A stretch of 64,000 nucleotides of DNA from Siphonobacter curvatus. GTDB taxonomy: Bacteria; Bacteroidota; Bacteroidia; Cytophagales; Spirosomataceae. Where the stretch lies: the NCBI RefSeq assembly GCF_002943425.1, contig NZ_PTRA01000003.1, positions 1 through 64,000 of the forward strand, written 5' to 3'. The notes under the pieces are model-generated. The model made no database searches and was not told the DNA's origin. It was given only the letters and a program-made list of their open reading frames with translations. Positions 57,391 to 64,000 of the stretch are shown piece after piece (position 1 is the first letter of the stretch; the number at the start of each line of letters is the position of its first letter). A program made the position numbers and the translations under genes.

Positions 57391-60300
57391 TTACATTTTA
57401 ATGACTTTCTTCACGGAACGCTGCGTACCCTGTTTTACCTCAATCAGGTACAAACCTTTGGGTAAGCTTGTTAGGTCAATTTTACGGATGAATGAAGTCT
57501 TCTCCTTCTTATAAGCAATGCGGTTTTGTACCCGGCTTAAGGCCATGTCGTAAATGAGTACGTCAACCGGTCCCAAGTTGTCATTGTCTAAGGCAATGCT
57601 GACATAATCCGCTGTAGGATTAGGATATACGTTCAACGTAGCCAGTGAAACATCCGTAGGTTTGATTACTTCCGCCGCTACCCGTCCGCCGCTCGCCGTT
57701 CCCTGGGGTATGACAAAACTAGGCGTTTCAGTAACCGTCAGCGTAACCTTTCCATTCGTTGCCGTAACCGTGGTCACCTGCATGGCATCGCCTCCTGCCC
57801 GGGGGGTGTACACCAGAGCGGAAGCCGCTCCTTTCAAGTCCAGTGTGTAGGAAACCGTACGGCCCGTTTCGCCGGGTACCACCAGTGCGTAGATCGATTG
57901 GCCGTTGTTTTCGTAACGATCCACGAAAGGACTCGTGCTTAAAGTTTGCTGATAGCTGTATTCGCCGAGCAGTTTATTGACCTGCACCAGATAGTCCGTT
58001 GCCAGCTTACGCGTCATATCCCCGTTGATCAGACCCATCGAGCCAAACTGAATGGGTGACTGTGGATTGTCATCGTATAACTGATACAAGAACAGTTTAT
58101 CAATTCCGGAACGAGCGTAGAGCAAAGCCGTACGTAAAATCCAGTCGGCCTGCGTTTGTTCTACCGTTTTATTACCAATGGCAATCGCTTTGAGCGGACT
58201 ACCCTGGTTGAGATCATAACCCGCTTCTGTAATCCAAACGGGCATATCCTGAGCCTGCTGGTGAGCTAATTGATTGAAGCTATCGGCCACCAAAGCGGCT
58301 TTCGTTACTTCAGGAGCGGCTCCCCGCGAAGACGTACCACTTTGTGAAGAAGAGGCATCGTCCGTATAGAAATGGTAATTGATGACGTCCCAGCAGAGGT
58401 TTACGCTACCGTCAGCTTTATAACCCCGGTACTGCTTGCACCAGTCGATCATACCTTTCACGTAGTCAACCGTAGCGGAGGCAATACCTCCCATGACGAC
58501 TTTCATGTTCGGGTCAGCATTTTTCACACCTACGCCCGGGCCCATCGTATTCTTATGGCCGTCGTAGAACGCCGAGAGGTTGGCCGCGTATTCCCGACCC
58601 GTTTGGTACGCTTTACGGCCTTTCCAGGATTTGTCCCGTTCGTTATCGCATTCGAGATACTTAATGACATTCATACCGATCTTCACGACGTTGATACCGT
58701 CGCCAGTCCAGCGTTGAGCACTGTTTACCGTAACCAGACTCGGATTAACGTTCGGATTGCTACCGTAGCGGGCTGCGTACTGGAAGCCAACTTTGGCCTG
58801 TTCCAGGTAGGATAGGGGGTCGGTGAAATCCTTTCCGTAGCGAAGCGGTACGTTTTCGCCATCGCGTTCGCTTTCCGGATACGTCTGCTGGAGCCAGTTG
58901 GGCAGGTTTTTCAAGCAGGCCAGTACTTCGATGCCCGCGGCTTTGCAGCGTTCGTAAATGATGTCGTAATTCCAGCCGCCACTGTGCGTTGGGTTATAGG
59001 TGTACTTGCCTTCGTTGGCTTCCAGGCGTTCCCAGTCCATGTAATGCCGAATTCCCGTGAAGTTTTTCACCACGTTCATGCGGGACTCGTTAATGACACT
59101 GGGATTATTGGCATCTTCAAAGTTCCACTCAAAGCCATTCACACCCAGCATGTCCTTAAACTTCACAAATTTTTGCGGAGCGGGCGAGGGTTGTACCGTT
59201 GCGGGCGTATGCGTGCCGTACAATTCGATTTCGGTCGGATACTGATACCAGGCATTGATGATGAGGTAACGGGCTCCGGAAATGGGGACATCGAGTTTAA
59301 AAACGGATTCACGATCCGGATACGGACCGACCCAGGTGCCGTACGATTTTCCGGTAAAAGTGGCTACCGGAATGCGTTCCCACTGATCATTGATGATGAA
59401 AATTTTCAGCGGATATTCTTCCAGATTACCCGGACCGTCAAAAAACTTGATGCTTTGCAAGGTCATGGACTCGCCTTCCAACAACGGATAATACGAATCA
59501 TAATTGGCCAGGGGTTTCCCATAACCCGTGTGTACGTCTACATCCGTAATGCCATCAAATAAGGCATCCAAGCCATTGCTGACGTTGTTCATCTGGTACC
59601 AACGTTTGGGATCGAGCGTAATCTTGGTACCGACTACACCAGTAAACGGAGGTGCCGCAGCTACCGTAACCGTTTGGCTAACGGCAGTCGCCGCCGTATA
59701 CAGGGCCGAACCCGCCTGCGTAGCCGTCAGCGTCGCGGAACCCGCCCCAACTACCGTAGCTTTCCAGGAACCGCTGGCATTGGAAACGGAAAGTACGCTG
59801 GCATTGGAAGACGTCACGAGAATGGGCGTACCCGACTGCGAACTGCTAACGGTTAGATCAAAGGGAGCATCGCCAATGACTTTATTCGCCGGAGCGGTAA
59901 AGGATAGTACGGCCTGAGGTAGTACTACTGCACCACCCGTAGTAACTTCAAAATAGTTGAGATTAAAGGCTCCTTGGCGAGCGTAAATGCGAAGCAGTTG
60001 TGAGCCCGCGGGTAGCGTCGCCGTTGTACTAATGGTAGACCAGCTTTGCCACCCGCCCGTCTGCGGTACACTCAGCGTAGCATTCAGTACCGAACCCGCT
60101 GCATTGCGGATCTCAATCTTGCCGTTGCCGTAGGCATTGGCAATGCGGAACTGGAAGGTATAGGTACCCGCCGTAGGAACTTTCACCAGGTAATCCAGCC
60201 AGTCATCGTCGTCAATCCAGCTAATGTTTAAACCACCACCGACATCCGTAGTGGTTTCCGTATTAATGCCATTCATGGATATGTAGCTTTCGGCTTCAAT

Positions 60301-60780
60301 CTTGCCGGGCAGCGATACGGGGGCAACCACTTCAAAATAGTTGAAGTTAAAGGCTCCCTGTTTGGCGAAGATCCGAATCCGTTGGTTGCCAGCGGGTAGT
60401 GTAAGACTGGTAGTGATGGTCCGCCAGCTTTGCCAGCCGCCCGTCTGCGGTACACTCAAGGTAGGGTTAAGTACGGAGCCGGCTGCATTACGGACTTCAA
60501 TAAGACCATTACCATAGGCATTGGCGATACGGAATTGAAAGACATACACACCAGCCGAAGGAACGCTGACGTCGTAATCCATCCAGTCATTGTCATCAAT
60601 ATGCGAGACATTTAGACCCGCACCGACGTCGGAGCTGGTTTCCGTTTGAATGCCGCTCATGGCGACATAGCTTTCCGCTTCAATCTTTGCGGGCAAGGGC
60701 TGGTAGGCCAGTGGGCTGGCGAAAAGGAAACCTGGAGCCAATAGGATCCCAATCACTAATGAAATTAGAGATGTTTTCAT
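57391..60780 (-). CDS. T9SS-exported glycoside hydrolase (clan GH-A type) with two CBM6-like domains
   Basis: The 1129-residue protein has a signal peptide (TSLISLVIGILLAPGFLFAS) and two tandem CBM6-like modules (about residues 30-155 and 160-285, each with IEAESY, DVG and NFNYFEV or NLNYFEV). An Ig-like domain (about 290-370), a spacer with a discoidin-like look (about 380-510), and a TIM-barrel catalytic domain follow (about 530-950). Likely acid/base Glu714 lies in CDNERDKSW and nucleophile Glu852 in WITEAGYD. The end has a type A sorting domain (ATLNVYPNPTADYVSIAL and GLYLIEVKQG). The polysaccharide target is unknown; GH39-like clan A is my best guess. Confidence 0.82.
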   Translation of the reverse strand: MKTSLISLVIGILLAPGFLFASPLAYQPLPAKIEAESYVAMSGIQTETSSDVGAGLNVSHIDDNDWMDYDVSVPSAGVYVFQFRIANAYGNGLIEVRNAAGSVLNPTLSVPQTGGWQSWRTITTSLTLPAGNQRIRIFAKQGAFNFNYFEVVAPVSLPGKIEAESYISMNGINTETTTDVGGGLNISWIDDDDWLDYLVKVPTAGTYTFQFRIANAYGNGKIEIRNAAGSVLNATLSVPQTGGWQSWSTISTTATLPAGSQLLRIYARQGAFNLNYFEVTTGGAVVLPQAVLSFTAPANKVIGDAPFDLTVSSSQSGTPILVTSSNASVLSVSNASGSWKATVVGAGSATLTATQAGSALYTAATAVSQTVTVAAAPPFTGVVGTKITLDPKRWYQMNNVSNGLDALFDGITDVDVHTGYGKPLANYDSYYPLLEGESMTLQSIKFFDGPGNLEEYPLKIFIINDQWERIPVATFTGKSYGTWVGPYPDRESVFKLDVPISGARYLIINAWYQYPTEIELYGTHTPATVQPSPAPQKFVKFKDMLGVNGFEWNFEDANNPSVINESRMNVVKNFTGIRHYMDWERLEANEGKYTYNPTHSGGWNYDIIYERCKAAGIEVLACLKNLPNWLQQTYPESERDGENVPLRYGKDFTDPLSYLEQAKVGFQYAARYGSNPNVNPSLVTVNSAQRWTGDGINVVKIGMNVIKYLECDNERDKSWKGRKAYQTGREYAANLSAFYDGHKNTMGPGVGVKNADPNMKVVMGGIASATVDYVKGMIDWCKQYRGYKADGSVNLCWDVINYHFYTDDASSSQSGTSSRGAAPEVTKAALVADSFNQLAHQQAQDMPVWITEAGYDLNQGSPLKAIAIGNKTVEQTQADWILRTALLYARSGIDKLFLYQLYDDNPQSPIQFGSMGLINGDMTRKLATDYLVQVNKLLGEYSYQQTLSTSPFVDRYENNGQSIYALVVPGETGRTVSYTLDLKGAASALVYTPRAGGDAMQVTTVTATNGKVTLTVTETPSFVIPQGTASGGRVAAEVIKPTDVSLATLNVYPNPTADYVSIALDNDNLGPVDVLIYDMALSRVQNRIAYKKEKTSFIRKIDLTSLPKGLYLIEVKQGTQRSVKKVIKM

Positions 60781-61039
60781 TGAAACTTTGTTGGCGGACA
60801 ATTGTTTCTTTTAAAACTTTCCAAGAAAAAGCTTTTTTAAGAACCGACTTGTCAAGGGTGGATTGACAGTGAATAAAACGTGGTGTGAAATATAAAAATG
60901 AAGAATTGACATTTGCAATAAAAAAATATAAAAAAATTGCAAAAAAAGAGTAGAATACAGTCGTGGGATTGAAGACGTATATAAAGCGTAGTTTCAAAAA
61001 TAAACTAATTCTTTGATACTTAGTTCCTTGATGAATAAT

Positions 61040-61047
61040 TATTTTTG
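61040..61047 (+). promoter_or_regulatory. -7 element (TATTTTTG) of the GT2 gene at 61.1 kb
   Basis: A perfect TAnnTTTG lies 27 bp before the ATG at 61075. The TTG at 61045 that opens the longer frame lies within it. Confidence 0.5.
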
Positions 61048-61074
61048 TCTAATATCCATAAAATCCCCGCCAGG

Positions 61075-61896
61075 ATGCAGCAACATCGTTTTAGCTATTC
61101 TCCCGATACCTTGAGTCCGGAATTTTTACGGGAATTACGGGAACGTCTAGCCAAATTTCAGGTAGAAGATCCAGAGGTAACCATTGCTATTCCGGCGTAT
61201 AATGAGGAGAAAAACCTGCTTAATACGCTTTCTTCCCTGGCCAGTCAGGAGACCCGCTTTCGTACCGAAATTATTGTCGCTAACAATAATTCCAAGGACC
61301 GAACCCAGGCACTACTCGATGCCTGCGGCGTTAAATCGATTCTGGTTACGCAACAAGGTATTGGTTACGCCCGACAGGCGGCTTTGGAAGCGGGGCGGGG
61401 AACGTATTTTCTTAACGCCGACTGCGACTGTATTTATCCGCCTACCTGGGTGGATGCACTCGTGGAGCCCTTGACCAAACCCGACGTTTCCTGTACCTAT
61501 GGAACGTATTCATTTATCCCGAGTGCTCAAAATTCCCGCTTGGCTCTGTTTCTGCACGAATCCGTTTCGCACCTAGGATTTAAGCTTCGGGAATGGAAAG
61601 GGCTGGAGTATATTAATGTACTGGGCTTCAATTTTGGTTTCCGGCGAGCTGATGGACTAGCCGTAGGTGGGTTCCGAGTCGATGCCGGGCACCAGGGAAA
61701 TGTGGCCGCTACGGGTGTGTGCGAAGACGGCTGGATGGCCATGACGCTATTGGACAAAGGACGCTTGAAACACGTTATCCGGGGGGCTCACGTCTGGACG
61801 AGCGATCGCGTACTGAACCGCGACGGAGGAGTGGCGAAAGCCTTCCAGAAGCGTATTTCGGTAGAATTGTCCCGCCTGTTTCACAAACCCGAATAA
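61075..61896 (+). CDS. Family 2 glycosyltransferase
   Basis: The 273-residue protein has the GT-A start VTIAIPAYNEEKNLLNTL, then TEIIVANNNSKDRTQ, YFLNADCDCIYPP (metal site DCDC) and GVCEDGWMAMTLL, where ED is the likely base. It has no obvious membrane helices. The chosen ATG is just after the -7 element. It is followed 29 bp later by another GT2, so the two are probably one operon. Confidence 0.86.
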   Translation: MQQHRFSYSPDTLSPEFLRELRERLAKFQVEDPEVTIAIPAYNEEKNLLNTLSSLASQETRFRTEIIVANNNSKDRTQALLDACGVKSILVTQQGIGYARQAALEAGRGTYFLNADCDCIYPPTWVDALVEPLTKPDVSCTYGTYSFIPSAQNSRLALFLHESVSHLGFKLREWKGLEYINVLGFNFGFRRADGLAVGGFRVDAGHQGNVAATGVCEDGWMAMTLLDKGRLKHVIRGAHVWTSDRVLNRDGGVAKAFQKRISVELSRLFHKPE

Positions 61897-61925
61897 GCCG
61901 TTCCATCCTTTCATTGCCCATTTCT

Positions 61926-62843
61926 ATGCTGGCCACATCACCGGAATCCTATCCGCTCATTTCCCTTGTTAGTATCAATTACAATCAGGCCGAAGTAACC
62001 CGGGATTTTCTGGAGTCCTGTCGCGGCTTGACGTATCCCAATTACGAAGTCATTCTGGTGGACAATGCCTCGCGGCAAGTATTGTCTACCGTAATTAACG
62101 TGGCCGATTATTCCGGCGTAACTATTGTACGCAGCGAGGAAAATCTGGGCTTTACGGGGGGGAATAATCTGGGGATGGAAGCGGCCCGGGGTGATTACTT
62201 CTTCATCGTCAACAACGATACGGAGTTGACACCAACTTTACTGGACGATCTACTAAAACCCTTTCAGCAGGATTCCCGGATTGGCGTTACCTGCCCTAAA
62301 ATTAAATTTTACGATTATCCCGATATTGTTCAGTATGCGGGTTATAATCCCATGAATCTGTACACGGGTACGGCTACGCCCGTGGGGCTAAACGAACGCG
62401 ATAGCGAACGTTTTAACCATTCAGGATATACGAACTTTGCTCACGGCTGTGCGATGCTGGTCAAGCGGGAGGTCATTACTAAGGTAGGGCGTTTTGCGGA
62501 ACGTTTCTTCTTATACTACGAAGAGCTTGACTGGTCGCAACGCATCAAAGACGGCGGATTTTTGATTTATTACCAGGCCTCGGCTCTGATTTTGCACAAG
62601 GAATCCGTATCGGTAGGGGCGTCCAACCCCCTTAAAACGTATTACCTCACCCGCAATCGTATTTTGTACATGCGGCGGCACGGATCGGCCTTTCAACGGC
62701 TCATTTTTTACGTATTCTTCGCCACTTGTGTACTGCCCAAACACGTGTTTACCTACCTGATGAAAGGAAAATTGACGCACGCCAAAGCCTTTTTGAAAGG
62801 GGTACGCTGGAATCTTACCTCGCCCTCTACTTCTGCCGTGTAG
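61926..62843 (+). CDS. Family 2 glycosyltransferase (rhamnosyltransferase-like)
   Basis: From the ATG at 61926 the protein has 305 residues: LISLVSINYNQAEVTRDFL, VILVDNASRQ, ENLGFTGGNNLGMEAARGDY, and FIVNNDTELTP with the metal-binding NDT, then FAHGCAMLVKRE and FLYYEELDWSQRIKDGG. The last 40 residues are hydrophobic (LIFYVFFATCVLPKHVFTY) and may contact the membrane. The ENLGFTGGNN block is typical of rhamnosyl- and similar transferases. The frame opens far upstream at 61719, but that overlaps the preceding gene and has no conserved sequence. Confidence 0.88.
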   Translation: MLATSPESYPLISLVSINYNQAEVTRDFLESCRGLTYPNYEVILVDNASRQVLSTVINVADYSGVTIVRSEENLGFTGGNNLGMEAARGDYFFIVNNDTELTPTLLDDLLKPFQQDSRIGVTCPKIKFYDYPDIVQYAGYNPMNLYTGTATPVGLNERDSERFNHSGYTNFAHGCAMLVKREVITKVGRFAERFFLYYEELDWSQRIKDGGFLIYYQASALILHKESVSVGASNPLKTYYLTRNRILYMRRHGSAFQRLIFYVFFATCVLPKHVFTYLMKGKLTHAKAFLKGVRWNLTSPSTSAV

Positions 62844-62844
62844 A

Positions 62845-64000
62845 TTAGCTCAGTGCCTTCGCGGTAGCAGCCCGCTGTTTCTGATCGAGTGTATAGGTAA
62901 CATCGATTAGAGCGGCCATTAAATAAATGTAGATATTGAGGGGAAACTGTACCAAGGCCTCCTGGGGGTAATTACCGATATTCAAAACGAAGACGCTTAA
63001 GGTCATCGCCAGACAGTACGTCTTAAGCTCCGGGTTTTTGATCCGGTAAAAATTGATAATTCCTGCTCGAATAATTAGGAAAATCAGCGTACACAGGAGC
63101 AGCAGACCTACCCACCCGGTTTCCATGGCCACGCGTACATAACCTCCATCGGGAGGAATATTAGCCAGAAACGAATCGGGCGAAAAGCGTTTGCCCCAGC
63201 TACCCGCAGCACCCAATCCACCCCCGATGGGATGGGACTGAATAAAGGGCTGAATTTTTTTCTGGTTCTGGGCCCGCAGGTTAAAGGAAGCGTCGTTGGT
63301 CGGGCGAAAGGCCGTTTGAAAGCGGTACAACGTTGGATTCGACGTCGGAATCATAATCAGTACGGCCATACAAAAGCCCGCGATCAACGAGAAAAATAGA
63401 ATGATCCGGTTGAACTTAAGAATGGCAAACAGGGCTAGTCCGGCGGGTAATAGTACATACGCTCCCCGCGTTCCTGAGAAAAGCATCGCACTAATGAATA
63501 GAAAGATCATGCCTACCAGGCTTATCTTCTTCCAGAGAACCAGCGGGCCGGTCAACAGGGCTACGCAAATCAGACTCGCAATGACCATGTTGTAGGAGAA
63601 AATCACGGGATCGGCAAAAAGCGCGTACTTCCGCCAGTGACCGTCGATAAAGAGCAGACTACCAATGCTAGGATCGGAGTCAAGGTAGGCCTGTTCTGAA
63701 GCAGCAAAGCCAATGTATTCCTGTTTATAGGCTAGTAATGCGGCCCAGACCGAGATAAAGAGCCAGATTTTTAGAATGACGCGGATAAACTGGACGGTAC
63801 GGATCTGGTATTTGAATACAAAATACATCAGTACGACAATGGCCGCCGAACGTACGGTATACACCCAGGCTAGCCGCGAATCCGCTACGGGATTCAGTAC
63901 TTGTAGAATATTGAAACTTACCCATACCAGCACCATCGTACTAACGGGCCCTTTGAAAACGGACCAGTCGGGTCGGGAACGTTGACCGATGAAAAAGCCC
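62845..64000 (-). CDS. O-antigen ligase family protein, 5' end outside the window
   Basis: The open frame continues without a stop to the right edge, reading GFFIGQRSRPDWSVFKGP before the first internal Met, so the gene is truncated by the window. It has about nine hydrophobic helices and the periplasmic-loop features of the O-antigen ligase (Wzy/WaaL) family: SGTRGAYVLL (with the conserved Arg) and the long loop HPIGGGLGAAGSWG before FLANIPPDGGYVRVAMETGWVG. It would polymerise or ligate the glycan made by the nearby transferases. It is convergent with the GT2 gene (1-bp gap). Confidence 0.85.
   Translation of the reverse strand, partial: GFFIGQRSRPDWSVFKGPVSTMVLVWVSFNILQVLNPVADSRLAWVYTVRSAAIVVLMYFVFKYQIRTVQFIRVILKIWLFISVWAALLAYKQEYIGFAASEQAYLDSDPSIGSLLFIDGHWRKYALFADPVIFSYNMVIASLICVALLTGPLVLWKKISLVGMIFLFISAMLFSGTRGAYVLLPAGLALFAILKFNRIILFFSLIAGFCMAVLIMIPTSNPTLYRFQTAFRPTNDASFNLRAQNQKKIQPFIQSHPIGGGLGAAGSWGKRFSPDSFLANIPPDGGYVRVAMETGWVGLLLLCTLIFLIIRAGIINFYRIKNPELKTYCLAMTLSVFVLNIGNYPQEALVQFPLNIYIYLMAALIDVTYTLDQKQRAATAKALS

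Noticed and set aside
61719-61925. Long N-terminal extension of the GT2 at 61.9 kb
   Set aside because: The first 69 codons overlap the previous gene in another frame and are Arg-rich shadow sequence; the conserved domain starts right after the ATG at 61926.
1-64000. CRISPR arrays, insertion sequences, prophage and tRNA genes
   Set aside because: I saw no regularly spaced direct repeats, no transposase or integrase, no phage structural operon and no cloverleaf with a CCA-type end. The tail-fibre-like genes are secreted paralogues without phage neighbours.

Overview
The window looks like chromosomal DNA from a Bacteroidota bacterium, most likely order Cytophagales (Spirosoma-like relatives); I cannot name the species. 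Three things point there. There is a SusC/SusD pair, several proteins carry type IX secretion (T9SS) sorting domains of both type A and type B, and a TAnnTTTG promoter -7 element recurs upstream of genes. BshA (bacillithiol synthesis) fits as well. No phage, insertion sequence, CRISPR array or tRNA gene was recognised.

Layout. 1-147: 3' end of a 5S rRNA gene and its terminator. 0.35-11.3 kb: mostly plus-strand housekeeping genes (an atypical SDR, LD-carboxypeptidase, UbiA prenyltransferase, bshA, type II NADH dehydrogenase, fatty acid hydroxylase, recJ, lptB, purM), ending in a VapBC45-like toxin-antitoxin pair. 11.3-17.4 kb: a minus-strand block with a Nudix/winged-helix regulator of NrtR type, two palindromic operators and the prs-nadV NAD salvage operon, then a YjjG-type phosphatase, a PD-(D/E)XK nuclease-like protein and an exported amidase. 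17.5-22.1 kb: ydcZ-like transporter, valS, plsC-type acyltransferase and gatC. 22.2-26.9 kb: an omega-amidase gene that contains five perfect DnaA boxes, two family 2 glycosyltransferases and a large T9SS type B protein. 27.5-38.2 kb: susC/susD, recG and ileS. 38.3-39.1 kb: a small membrane protein with an XRE regulator. 39.1-45.1 kb: a sugar transferase and a minus-strand series of secreted proteins, including three tandem paralogues, one of them interrupted by an in-frame TAG. 46-48.5 kb: mscS, rpmB and a CPBP membrane protease. 48.6-64 kb: a cell-surface polysaccharide region with a nitrilase-like protein lacking its cysteine, a 2OG-Fe(II) oxygenase, a GT39, four GT2 enzymes, a CDP-paratose 2-epimerase-like protein, a T9SS-exported glycoside hydrolase and an O-antigen ligase that runs off the window.

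How the parts fit. NadV makes NMN from nicotinamide and PRPP, and Prs supplies the PRPP. The genes overlap by one base, and the adjacent regulator very probably acts at the two operators, one of which covers the promoter and start codon of prs. The 48-64 kb genes together look like assembly, modification and ligation of a surface glycan. The most unexpected DNA signal is the DnaA-box cluster inside the omega-amidase gene. The direction of the rRNA operon argues against it being the main chromosome origin, so a DnaA-titrating or regulatory site is the better guess.

Many of the longest open frames begin at TTG or GTG codons inside promoters or terminators. I moved those starts to the first ATG that leaves the promoter intact.
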